This document shows positions 21,741-33,104 of a stretch of DNA of 64,000 nt, in pieces; position 1 is the stretch's first letter, and every line of letters begins with the position of its first letter. A program made the translations under genes and the position numbers. The DNA comes from Polyporus tsugae (lineage: Eukaryota; Basidiomycota; Agaricomycetes; Polyporales; Polyporaceae), in contig JAHRBS010000001.1 in NCBI GenBank assembly GCA_024305745.1, forward strand, positions 1,922,001 through 1,986,000, in the 5' to 3' direction. The notes under the pieces were generated by a model, which saw only the letters and a list, made by a program, of their open reading frames with translations, was not told the origin of the DNA and made no database searches.

Positions 21741-24330
21741 TCAGGCTGTGGGTATCTGTACCCTGTAGTAGCCTGCCGATCCATTGAGATCAACAACCTC
21801 ACAGTCAAGGCTGTCACCGTTGCCAATCTGCGTCTCCACACAAGTGAAATCCATGTTCTAGGCGTAGAAGGTAAGTCATACGCTTGAACATAGAAGTACA
21901 CCAGATGATGTGGCTCGTACCTTATGTAAAGCAGCCATGGGGTGATCTGATACAGATTTGCAAGGGGCCAGTGCCAAGAACAGTGCATAGTGGAGGGTCC
22001 ACACCCCGTCAGAAAGTTAGACGTGGATCAGCATTCATCCCGCAGATCAAGACGACGCTCGAAAACGTGGTACTCACGCCAAATCCCGGTGTCGTATACG
22101 ATGGCCTGTCCGGCGGAAGCGATGAAAGCACGCATGCTCGCTAACTCCGGCCTGTCGTCCAGTCCATTCTTCGCAACGATAACGAGGTATCGGGTGCCCG
22201 GGTCTTCTAGCGCGTCTCTGTCCACAGCACCGACGCCAGCACCGCCGCCCATGGGGATGAATGCTTGGTTCGTGCACGGATGGCGCTCTAGCAGCTTCAC
22301 CTCCCACTCGCCTCCAGGCTGCACGTCGATCGGCCGGCATCGGTAGACGGACAGCCGCGCAGTGGCGTCCGCACGGACTTGCTCCGGGTATGACGACTCT
22401 AGCAACGCAAGCTTGTGGAACTTCGTCGCCGTGCCCTGGTTCGCTCCGGTAATGTGCGTGTGGCGCGGATTGGGCACCGCGCTCACGTCCGCGTATGCCT
22501 GGACCAACTTTCCGAACGACGCGAATGCCTCAGCAGTCAGCGGAAGTGCAGGGATCTTGGGGCCCTTGGTGGCTTGGCCTGACTGACTGGAACTCGGAGG
22601 AGCTTCCTTCTGCTCCAACACCATGTCACTCGCAGCCTGAGAGTTTGCTGGTTGAGTAGTTGCGCCTGCCGCCCTCTGTCCCAGCACGCGCACGCGCTTG
22701 ATGCCACCGTCAGGATAGATGGTGATCCTCACGTGCGTGTAAGGTGTCCCTTCGACGGCTGCGCGCTCGAGCTGGAAGAAGTGCTGGCGGTGCGGGCCGA
22801 GCTTCGTGCGAGACAGAATAAGCGTCCACTCGTCCTCTGGCACATCTGTCGGGACCAGAGCGTCAGGGCGGTGCAACGCGTGCAGCTCGCAACACTCTGG
22901 GAAGTTGCCCTTGAAGTGCGCGGTGTCAATCTCGACTTGCGAGAGATAGCCGGTGTCTCCCCTGTATGGATCACAACCGGGTCAAGGGTTCATAGAAGGT
23001 GTTAAGTCAAAGAAGCAGGTTGATGGGTGGCGTATTGCAGTTTGATATGTGGCATGCGGGGCGACGACCGGCAGCGGGATTGTGTGGGCAAATCCAAGAA
23101 TGTCAGCGTACCCACGGAAAGGACGGATAATGACGATATATGCGGCTTCTTACAGTCGGATAATCGCCCAATCCCTATGTCCGGGAGCACGGCTGCGCTT
23201 CGTTTCCCAGCCATCGCCCATGTCTTTACCTGCAATATGACAAGCGCCAAGGGTATGAGTCGGGATTACGACAAATGCGACGACTGCGGACTAATGGATA
23301 GAAGCAACATACGTACCCCTCCCAGGGAGAATTAGGTTTGAACCCACACCGAAATGTTGGTCGGACGTGTAGACCACACGGCCACCGGCAAACACATGCG
23401 CGAGGTCAAATATCGCAGAGGTGTCCGGAGGGAAGACAGGTGCTACCAACCCATAGACACGGAATCGCGCCTGACAGAATTCCGGGAAAAGGACGCTTAG
23501 GGAACACGGTCTGCATATGGCAAAATTGCACTCACAATCCCGCCGTCAGGATACATGTTCAGTTTGACGTAGTTGATAGGCTTCGACGGTGGCACGCCAA
23601 AAAGATGTCTGGAACTCGGTCCGAGATTCACCTTGGGCAGTAACTCCTCCCACTACAAATTCAGAACGGTCTGATTGAGCATCATACCAGGAACCTGAGG
23701 GACAGACGAGCTGACCCCAGGATCATTGAGCTCAGGTGCTGTGTCATCCGGGGAGTAAAGAACGTCAACCGACGCTTCTGGTGCCTCATTTCCTGATGTA
23801 CCGCAGCAGGGGTTAGAGAACTAGTACGAAAAATCGACATATGCGAACTCCACCATTGAAATGGCTGGTATCAATATCAAAGCCACTGATTGAGCCCGTT
23901 GTCCCCAGCTTGACGATACACCTATAGAAAGGTCTATCATGGTGGGGGGAAGAGTCAAAGCAGAATCGTACCAGTCGTAGTTGGGATTGTGTCTTCTAGA
24001 TTCCCATCCACTGAAGAGGGCGCCCTTCGGGCCGAATTGACCCTTCAAGCTCGGAGCGGGCTAAGAAACCCTTGCGTTATAAAGAGACGTGCGATTGCGA
24101 AGTCGGGAGGGTGCATACTTCGACCAGGAGCAGATGGAAGGCCTCTGCGAAGAACTCGTCCGACACCGAGGCGACCTGGCCCCCGAGCGCAACGCTGGAG
24201 AGTTCTGCATAATGCGACGGGATCGGACGGGTTTTAGTAGCACATGAGGTTGGAAGCGGTTGTCGGACTCACCAGTGGTTGCGGAGAATGGGTCTTTGAA
24301 ATCATCGAGGGGAATGCGGTTGTAGCTCAT
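21741..24330 (-). CDS. Allantoicase-ureidoglycolate lyase fusion (DAL2-DAL3 type)
   Basis: Two consecutive enzymes of allantoin breakdown in one chain. The N-terminal part is an allantoicase (allantoate to ureidoglycolate plus urea) with two related halves: [72 protein letters not shown] and [12 protein letters not shown], then [40 protein letters not shown] and [20 protein letters not shown]. After a Gln/Ser-rich linker the same exon (within 22876-22070) continues into a ureidoglycolate lyase: [55 protein letters not shown] and [13 protein letters not shown]. Two small 3' exons end in [19 protein letters not shown] and a stop at 21743-21741. About twelve exons are needed. Having both domains inside one uninterrupted exon is direct evidence for the fusion. 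Confidence 0.92.
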
Positions 24331-24839
24331 GATGGATGCCGACCAAGGCCGAGGAGATGCGCACGCGAGAGCGACGTAGGCAGCAGCGCCACCTACATAC
24401 TACTTATCACGCAGCCGCCCAGCAAGGTGGCTGCGATAAGATCCCGATCGTCGGGGGGACACAGATAAGCGAACACACTGTTGCATGTTTTTCCGGAATA
24501 CAATTGGCGGCAATCGGAATCCGGATGACTTGAGGAGTTATCGGCCGCCGGTTCAACTCTACGGTGGGATTCTCCCATCCACGACAATGTCGGCAGCGAG
24601 GCAATGCGTACCGACGCTGCGAGGTTGCACTCTGGCAAGGAGTCGGACGGCGCCATCGCTGCATGGGTCAGCGATAGGTTAGCGACAAGGATATCCGGAG
24701 GATGCCGACGCAACCTAAAAGGGGCGATCGCACAGCTTGCACAATCACATGCTGAACCTGGGGCAAGCCACAGCACAAATGTCCTCCACCGTGCCTCCCT
24801 CTCGCCCTCCATACCTCTCTCCCTTGCCACGACCTGCTC
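24331..24839. promoter_or_regulatory. Divergent promoter interval (allantoin gene / lipase)
   Basis: 509 bases between the start of the minus-strand allantoicase-lyase gene and the start of the plus-strand hydrolase. Both promoters must lie here. Several GATAAG/CTTATC words are visible (for example CTTATC at about 24403 and GATAAG at about 24437). These are the core of fungal GATA nitrogen-regulator sites, which would suit a nitrogen-salvage gene, but the match is short and use is inferred. Confidence 0.45.
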
Positions 24840-27800
24840 ATGATAGACCATCTGCTGGGCCGTCCCAGCCTTAGCTGGAAACGGACCCAGGTGCGCTGCA
24901 TCGCTTCCAGGAGTCTCGACGGTGTACTGATCATGTCATAATTCCCAGGTCATTCTGGTAATCGTCTTTTGGTTCTGGAGGATCTTGAAAGGAGACCCGA
25001 AAGGGCCAAGGTTACTCTGGATTAGGCGGGCAAACAGAGCTTTGAGTGCGTATTACCAGTGACTCTCCCACAGGCGAAAACTCACGTTGAGTGCAGAGTG
25101 CTTCACGCCGTGGCAACTCATCGTGAGCACATTAACTGGCGTCTATGCCATCCGGAACTTGGACAAGATTTTGGGGTTGCAAGGTGCGTCCTTCTGTGCA
25201 GCTTTGTGTCGTCCCACAATCCTTATCGCCACAAAGCGCCGGAGCCGCTCGTGAATTTGGTGTGTAACCTCCCCGATTGGACTAGGGTGGCGTATTGACT
25301 TCAATATTTCAAAGTATTCCCCTTCCTACTACCGGGCGACCTGGATTGTCACAGGCCTCGACGCTGGATTTGCCACAGCTATGCAAATAAAGCCGCGGTG
25401 GCTAAGAGACATGTGCTCTATCCTATTTTCTATATATTACATCATATATGCCAATGAAGCTGACGAGAAGGTACGCGGTCGCCTGAGTCCTTCCCCTCCG
25501 TGGCGCCACCCCTCATTCACTTCCATAGCTTCGCAAATTCCGTGCCGTGCCCACTGTGGAGATGCTGCGTGCGACGTGGGAGAAAACCACGAACCCTTAT
25601 GTGGGTATTACTTTATCACTGTTGTCCGCAAACAGCACTGCTTACGCTCCCTAAGTTACGCATGTTAACCGTGCATCCTCGGGTCAGCATCCGCCGGAAG
25701 ATCCTACTCGCCCGCCCGATGGACTCGACCCAGCGCCGCCCCATTACGACGTGGTTGTTTTTCGCCCAGCCGGTGGATCAGCTAGCACAGGCTACTGACC
25801 TCATTCTCGACTTCCCGGGTGGCGGATTCGTGTCCATGAGCCCAGAACATCACGAAGAACGTCTTAGGACATGGGCGATTCGAACCGGCAAGCCTGTTCT
25901 CTCGGTTGATTACGGGAAGGCCCCAGAATGTGAGAGCACTTCGTCGTCTGTTGTTATTCTTGACTCACCGAGGAGCCCGTATACCGGCGGCTTGCAGATC
26001 CTTACCCATTCAGTATTGACGAATGCTTTGATCTCTACCGTGTGCTAGTCGAGACTACTGGGCTGGTCATCGGAATGTCCGGGCACGCGCTCAACACCAT
26101 ATTCACCGGCGATTCGGCGTATGTTACTCAGCTTGCCTCTCCAAGTGATCTCCTGTACTGACCGCCCTCCAGCGGCGCCCATATTGCCGTATGTGTCATG
26201 TTCAAGATCCTGGAGACGCAGATGAACCTACCGAGCCCACTCGCGCTGGTTCTGAACTACGCCGCCCTCGATTTTAACTTTACGTCGTGGATGACGCCAC
26301 AGAACCTACGCGTCCTGCAAACCGAGCAGTCCTCCGGCCACCTCTCCCTGTCACCCGATCAGAAGGACCATCTTCGCCACATCAGCCCGTTATCTATGGT
26401 TGGGGACCGGAGACCCCGTCGGCGGAGAAGTCTCCGCGACACCCTTCGTGAGCTGACCACGCCTTCCTCGGCCAAGTCGATGCCTCCTTTGCGCAGTCGC
26501 ACCACGACGTCTGATACGAGACGGTGTAGCCATGACGGCGCCAATTCCGAAGAGGCAGGGGCAATGGGGGATGCGGAGGACGAATTGTCAGATCGTCCTG
26601 GGGAGGAGAAGCCCCTTCGCGCTCGGATCCGGTTCAGCCCTGAAGTCGACCGCAAGGAGTTTGAGCCGACAGCGGAGGACGACACGAGCGAATTTGGTGA
26701 AGTCGTGGCTGAGAAAGTTCCGATCGTGAACGGAGCCCCCATTGGGACACGGCTTACCATGACTAGCCGAACAGGGTACTTCCAGGACCGAATAATACCT
26801 CCCAGCATGGTGAGTACTCGAATGCCCACAAGTGCACGAGCGGCGCACCGTTGCTGCCCCCCCCCGCACTGCTTCTTCAGCTTCGCATTCAGTGAATATA
26901 GCTGATGTGGATCAAACCTTGATTTTCAGATGCGTGCAATGGCAATTCTTTACATTGGACCATATCGTAACCCCGATTTCCAATCGGACTACCAGCTTTC
27001 GCCCATCCTCGCCCCCGACCGCCTCCTCTCGCAGTTCCCACCGCTGCTCATGTCCTGCGGAGAGAAGGACCCCTTTGTGGACGACACGCTCGTCTTCGCT
27101 GGGCGGGTGCGCGAGGCGAAGCGCGCCCGCCGCGCTGAGCTCGAGCGCATCATCGCCGGCAAGTCTTCGCAGTTCGGCGAGGGGCTCCGGATGAGCAACT
27201 ACGACGTCGGGTACGACCAGTCCCTGCGCGCGCTGAAGCGCGAGCGCGAGCGGCTGGCCGCCGAGTCTGAGGAGGACTGGGTGCGGATGCACATCTTCTC
27301 CGAGTGGAGCCACGGGTACCTGCAGATGCCCACGCTCATGCGGGAGGTGCGCGGGGTACTCGACGACCTCGCGGACTGGATGGACGACTTGTTTACTAGG
27401 CACCAATGGGCGACGGCATCGGGCACAGACCATGGGCAGGGTGCCGGCATCCCGGCGACGGTGGGACTTGGAGGCGACTCCCAGGGCCCTGCGAGCTTGA
27501 GCCCGAGCAGAAGTCCCCCGCGGGCGGGGCCGAGGCCGTCCCCCAGGAGGTTCTCGAAGGCGGTGCGCAACACGGGCGGCGACACGGACGGTTTCGCGTC
27601 GACCACAGCGTCCGAGACGGAGTTCGATACGGACGAGGTGCTCACATTCGCGCCGAAGCGGCGCTCGCCGCCGTCGTCCTTCGCGAGCTCCCGGCGAGAC
27701 TCGGCCGGGTCGTCCACGGGGACGGCGCGCCGCCCGTCGAGCGGGCAAGGCTCGAGCATCCCGCCCACGCCGGGGCTGCTGAACGGGCACGCGAACGGGT

Positions 27801-28057
27801 ACGGGGACCTGCGGCGCTCGGCGATGATGCACGACGGCCCGATGTCGTCTGGGGAGGCGCTGCCGTCGTCGACGAGCAGCTCGCCGCCGCCGTTAGCGTC
27901 GAACATCAGGCGGCCCGGGTCGCTGACGCCGGGCAACCCGCCGACGCCGACCAAAGGCGGCCAGACGATAACGGAGGTGGAGCTGATGAGGCGGCGACGG
28001 TTGCTGGACGCGCATCTCATCCCCGTACAGCAAAGCCAGGATTCGATTGGGAGGTAG
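24840..28057 (+). CDS. Hormone-sensitive-lipase-like alpha/beta hydrolase
   Basis: Serine hydrolase of the HSL type. I start at 24840 (MIDHLLGRPSLSWKRTQ), followed by a hydrophobic VILVIVFWFW segment that could anchor it in a membrane. Then come TPWQLIVSTLTGVYAIRN, YSPSYYRATWIVTGLDAGFA, CSILFSIYYIIYANEADEK, the oxyanion segment DLILDFPGGGFVSM, VDYGKAPEYPYPFSIDECFD, the nucleophile GDSAGAHIAV, the acid in SCGEKDPFVDD and the histidine in EWSHGYLQM. The usual HGGG is PGGG here. The GDSAG codons are split by an intron (GDSA before 26120, G after 26172). A long acidic and Arg-rich insert (26400-26750) and a Ser/Pro-rich tail (27420-28050) surround the last catalytic region. The physiological substrate is not known. 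Confidence 0.88.
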
Positions 28058-29647
28058 CACTGTAGCAGTATTCGTAGAGACGAGCCCGGACGGGACGCGC
28101 AGTGGGTGCGACGATGGGTGCAGTTGGCGGGCGCAGTCCGACTTGCGCGGAGGGAGAGTGGTCATGGTATTCGATATCTGGGGATTAGGAGGAGCCTGGG
28201 AGGAGCGGTGGGTCGCCGTCCCACCCGGCACAGCACCCGGGGGGGCCATTATATCGGGGATCTCTCTTGGAGAGTTGGGGCGGCGGTGTTGTGGGGTTGG
28301 CGGGAAGTTTCGTGCCTCGTAGGTGTGAGGACAGCAACATGTATGTATGTATGGAATGTAGTTACTGTTGTATCGCTGGACTACTTATTGTATAATGCAT
28401 GCCGTGGCATGCCCGTGCAGAATTGTTTCGGACGCGGAGGTCACTGACAGGATGATTTGTCGCTGAATTGGTTTTGGCCGAGTTTTCGCGCCCCGAGGTT
28501 GGAAATCCGACTCTCGGCTGGAGCATCACCCGCATGTACGTCTTCAACTCTATTCGAATGGGCCCAAACCATGTCGTTCCGCCTTGCCGGGGCAAGCTCT
28601 GGGCCGAAAAGGTACATATGTATATGTCTGCAAGAAATGTAGCGTCTAGCTATCTCCATCGAGGTTCCTCGTATTATGTAGGCAGCCAGCCGCCTGCCGG
28701 CCTTCAGTCTCTGGTGATAGCCCGCAGCCTAAGATCGGCTAATAGTAAGAGCCAAAGCCGCACACCACAGCGAGCGATGGCCGGATGTCGTCCCAGGGTG
28801 TGCGGCAGCAATTTATTGCTTGGGCGAACCCGATCGACGTTCAACTTGCCGCAGTGCGTGCGCGGTCAGGGTGGCTCAGCTGTGTCGCGTGCAAAGGGCG
28901 ATCGAGCTGTCGATGTCGTAAGTGCCATGCGGTGCCGCGGGTTTGTGGGCTAAACAGCCATTATATAGCTCTTCACGATGCTGTGCCGCAACATCCACTG
29001 TCACGCCTTTCGTGCCCGCGGTATTGCTGGGGTGGAACTGTGGAACGTTCTGTGCTCGCCAGAGTGAGAAGGGGGCGCCGGAGGAAGAGGATTTCCGATG
29101 TTGACGCGACGACGGCGGACGGTGCCCGGCAAGAAGGGTGGGCCGGAGACCGAGGTGTCGAAGCGGAACGCTTCAAGTTCCTCGTTTGCCTGTTGTCGTG
29201 CGAATAGGGAGCGGCGCGTCGGAGTGACCGATGCCCATGTCTCGCACTAGTACTGCTGGATGCGGATGAGGAGGGCGGGGAGAGTCGCGATGACGGAGGG
29301 CGGAGGACCCCGGGGAGTGTGATTGACGCGGGGATGCGAAAGAGAGTGGTGGGGTGGCGGTACGGTGAGGGATCAAAGGACGTTGGATCGAGATTGGGCA
29401 TGCCATGACACATCGCGCTTGTCCCGTCCCTCCTATCGTTATATTCTATAAAGCCTCCCTTTTTGCCCTTTCCCCCCGCCGCCCGCCTCATCCTCCACGA
29501 CGTCCCGACGCTCGCCCGTCTTGCTGCCCCCGACGTCTCCCCTTTCTTTCCTTTCGCAATCCAGCCCTCCCGCTCCCCGATCCCCGCTCCCCTGACCTAT
29601 CGCACCTCAACATCAGCACCAGTGATTACCAGCGCTACAAGACTGAC
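28058..29647. other. Lipase 3' flank and zinc-finger gene upstream region
   Basis: 1.6 kb between two plus-strand genes. The last 200 bases, after the TATA box at 29447, should be a CT-rich 5' leader. A 172-codon minus-strand frame (28973-29491) overlaps this promoter and has no recognisable content. Confidence 0.4.
29447..29452 (+). promoter_or_regulatory. TATA box of the C2H2 regulator gene
   Basis: TATAAA about 200 bases before the chosen ATG at 29648, followed by a pyrimidine-rich stretch typical of fungal transcription starts. It argues against using the in-frame ATG at 29405, which would lie upstream of the TATA box. Confidence 0.5.
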
Positions 29648-31122
29648 ATGGAAGTAGATTCCTCTTTCCGTCTTCCAACAATGCCCCCACCCTCAGGAGC
29701 TCCTTTCCGTGCTCTCCACCCATACCAATTCGCCCCTGCCGAATACAACCCCCTCATGCCCTCCCCAGACCATCCCCCAAACGCCGCGCCCCATCCCCCA
29801 CCAGCCCGTTCTGAACACAGTGGCCCCTCTGAGCCCCACGATCGGAATCATTCTCCGCACAACTACTACTCCCATCCTCCTCCCCCTCCTGCCCACGCCT
29901 CCACCAGCCGCACTCATTACCAATCCCCTCCAAGTCCCCAGTTCCGCACTCATGCTGTCAACTGGGGCCTACCCCCGATCGCCTCCACCCAGCAGCAGCA
30001 GCAGCAGCAACAGCATCTCCCACCCCCATCTCAACTTGCAGGCCCTTCGATGCCCTCCACCCAGTTCCCTCCTCCTGCGATGGCAACTCGTCGCTCAAGT
30101 GACGATGCCCAACGCGCGCCCCAAGCCGCGATGCTCTACGCCCAATCCCAACAGCTTCCCCCCATCCAATCCAACCAAGCAGGCACCCCGCCTGCCACAC
30201 GCGCACGCTCATCCCCTGTGATCACCGCCGCGTCCTCCTTCACCCAAGGCGCGAACGTCCCCCGCCTCCCACCAATCATGCAAGTCGAGAAGCAGCAAGT
30301 CACGACTAGCGCGACCCAGGCAGCCAGCGCAAGTCGGCGGCGGAACGAGGCCAACTTCGTTTGCCCCGTCCCCGGCTGCGGGAGCACGTTCACTCGGCGC
30401 TTCAACCTCAGAGGTACGTCCCCTGCTTTTCGCGTCACTTTCGACGCCCGTGTCCGCACCGGTCATTCAACCTGTCTCTTTTCTCGCCTCGTGCGCCTGC
30501 CGCGACATCTGCGTCCTCGCCCCCGTCTCCGCTGACATACAGGCCATCTCCGCTCCCACACGGCCGAACGCCCCTTCTTGTGCGAGTGGCCCGGATGCAA
30601 CAAGGGATTTGCGCGCCAGCATGATTGCAAGTGAGTGGGCTTTCCCCATGTGAGACCCTGACATCGCTTTCAGTGAGCTAATCGCTCCCTTGCTCGTTGC
30701 GCATCCGCTGCGCGCTTCGTTTATCTCAGGCGACACCAAGCGCTACATACGTCCCGGTCACAATCAAACGTATGCCAGGGATGTGGGAAGACGTTCAGTC
30801 GTCTAGACGCGCTTAACGTAAGTCCCGTTGGCTCATCTGCGCACCCTCGCGCAGCAACTGACGCCGTTTCCTCCCACAGAGGCATCGTACGTTCACAAAC
30901 GAAGTCCGAGAACCATGATCCCCGGCTGACTTTTTGAACTCCTACTCCTCACACACAGTGCGTTCAGACGGAGGCGCTGACTGCCGCCAGGCGACGGAGG
31001 CCGCGAACGTCGCGAACCGACTGAGCCCGCTGGACGACGAGTGGGAGAACGCGAGCAATTCGACGGAGCGTTCAGAACGCGGGGGCTCGCGCCGGTCCCC
31101 GCAACGCAGCGCGACGAGGTGA
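29648..31122 (+). CDS. Crz1-like C2H2 zinc-finger transcription factor
   Basis: Probable nuclear DNA-binding regulator. Exons 29648-30413, 30543-30630, 30730-30817, 30880-30886 and 30959-31122 join in frame to 370 residues. The first 240 residues are Pro/Ser/Gln-rich and include a polyglutamine run. Three fingers follow: CPVPGCGSTFTRRFNLRGHL, CEWPGCNKGFARQHDCKRHQ and CQGCGKTFSRLDALNRHL, then RSDGGADC. The pattern, including the short third finger followed by Gly-Gly-x-x-Cys, resembles Crz1 (calcineurin-responsive) factors. I see no convincing PxIxIT calcineurin-docking site, so Crz1 function is inferred. The fourth exon is only 7 bases; it codes RH plus the first base of Leu and completes the finger. 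Confidence 0.82.
29991..30013 (+). repeat. CAG trinucleotide run coding polyglutamine
   Basis: Near-perfect CAG repeat (seven CAG and one CAA) within the first exon of the zinc-finger gene, coding eight consecutive glutamines. Such runs commonly vary in length between strains. Confidence 0.9.
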
Positions 31123-33086
31123 TCCTTCGCTGCCAGGTCATTTGCAATGGCTTTTTGGCGTCCAAGCGCATCCATATCCGTATCATCCATCTTCATCAGC
31201 ACCCTCCGCAAGGACATAGTTCTTCTCTTCTCTCCCGCACAAGTTCCTTTCCCTCGACTGTTCGCCCATTAGGTGGGCGAGAACCACCAATCGAGTAGTC
31301 AAGCCGTGGCTGGGACGCGTTAAGATTATGTCAGCACAGGATGTGGGGGTTAACGATTCGCGTTTGGATGGGAGGCTCAGGAAGTTCTGGGGTCGGGCCG
31401 TCAGGAAGACGCGCAGTTCGATGTTGTGTGGTAGTTCTGCTGTCATGAGTTAGTTCTGTCTCTGTTCTGGTCACGTTCGCGTTCGCAGCATGTCATGCCA
31501 TGATACCCGCACACCGGGGTCGCTTTGCAACTATCGTGTACATGTAGTATTGCCGGGCTTCGCTCCTAAATTAATGTTGCTAATGCTCATCGCGCTGTCC
31601 TTCTGTGCATGCTTATCTCTGTATGATAATGTACATGTACCACATTCTACCTCCACATCCATATACGATCGCACTGTTCAAGCTCAAGCCGGGGCTACAG
31701 CATGTGCACAGTGCGACTGGCGAGTCGAGTCGCGATGTCTCAATCCGCCATGCGGCCGTCGGTCGGCCCTGGTCTGTTTTCACCGCTTGATCACTGCAAC
31801 GAGCACGTTCACGCTCCTGATCGCGGCGGGCGATCACAGTGCTGAGCGCTGCGCCGAACATCCCTGGACCTCGGGGCCCCCGCAGCCACGAGTGGGACCG
31901 CATCACGCGGCCGACGGATTCGCGCTTACTTTAGTGACTTGCTCGCCATGCGCCATGTCATGATAGACTTGTTAGAAGCGTTGACGCGGCTCGGAGGCGA
32001 GCGTGAACAGATCAACGAGAGTGGATCCTGCCCGCGCGGCGGCCCTTACTATGCATAACATGGTATACATATCAGGTACGTCACGGAGGATTTGCGCGGC
32101 CGGAGGGGTGCGTCATCGGCTCTATTTTGGACGTGCTGCTCGAGTTGCTCGATGCGTTTAGGCTACGCAGGCGTGGGGGAGCGAGGTGCCAGTGACGAGG
32201 TTCAAAATTAGGGACGCCGCAAGGGGCACGTACTACGGGTACCTCGATGCGTCGCGCGAGTGTCGTGTGGCGTGTGGCGCTAGCATTTGCAACGGCTAGT
32301 GAGCGAGGGTGAAGAATCGTACGTGGCAAGCCCGAGCCAGGAACGCGAGCAGCCTGGTGGAAATTGCGGACGACATTTGAAGGATGCATTACTTGCTGTA
32401 TGGCACGCGGCTGCCACGGATGACGTGGAGCTGGCAGGGACGTGGCGGGCTAAAGGGAGGCTGGAGCGAGGGACTAGCGAGGGGCGGGCGGGTAAGCGAG
32501 AGTTCATAGTTGCCCGACCGGGCTAGCGCGACGGCAGATCTCGTGCACAGCACCCCGCCATTGCGGTGTCGTGCGTGCCAAGCGCAGTCTGCTGCGCGCC
32601 CCGACGCTACGAGCTGTGCTTCATTTCATCCTCCCCGAGCTTCCACGCCTTCTCCCCCCCTCCCCTTCTCCCCCGCCCCTCTCTTGGACTCCCAGGCCGG
32701 ATAGTCACCGGGCGGCCGTATATGCTAACATACTGGTGGCCGGCGTATAGAGCCCCCACTGCTCGCTCCGACGTCGCACCGACCCCGTCAGAGCGTCCTT
32801 GCGACGCCGCCGTGCGCGTCCCGGGGTCCTTGCGGGCCGAATGCAGACGCGGGCTGATGTGCTGACCGATGGACTCCAAATACGGACGCTCAAGCGCTCA
32901 ACACGTGTACCGAGTGAGTCCTGCCTTGATTGGGCACACCCTTGTCACAAACGTCATGTCCTCGTGAGTGAGTCCGCCCCATAATTCTTCCAACTTTGTT
33001 CTAAAACCTGAATTCTTCTTGTTTGTTTGTTTTTCCGTTCGGCGCGCGGTAATCTGACAGATGAAAAAATAACAAATGCATCCGCC

Positions 33087-33104
33087 TCGTTCGTTCGTTC
33101 GTTC
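33087..33104. repeat. TCGT tetranucleotide microsatellite
   Basis: Four and a half tandem TCGT units in the gene-poor region; a GTTT repeat lies about 65 bases upstream. Confidence 0.8.

Noticed and set aside
21326..21988. 220-codon minus-strand frame
   Set aside because: It overlaps the last two real exons and introns of the allantoicase-lyase gene; the rest is 3' flank.
23330..23345. tRNA B-box-like GGTTCAAACC on the minus strand
   Set aside because: It lies inside a conserved coding segment of the allantoicase domain.
26912..27832. 306-codon frame antisense to the lipase gene
   Set aside because: Arg/Pro-rich shadow of the GC-rich last exon of the hydrolase.
28973..29491. 172-codon minus-strand frame across the zinc-finger gene promoter
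   Set aside because: It covers a TATA box and leader and contains no domain; composition alone explains it.
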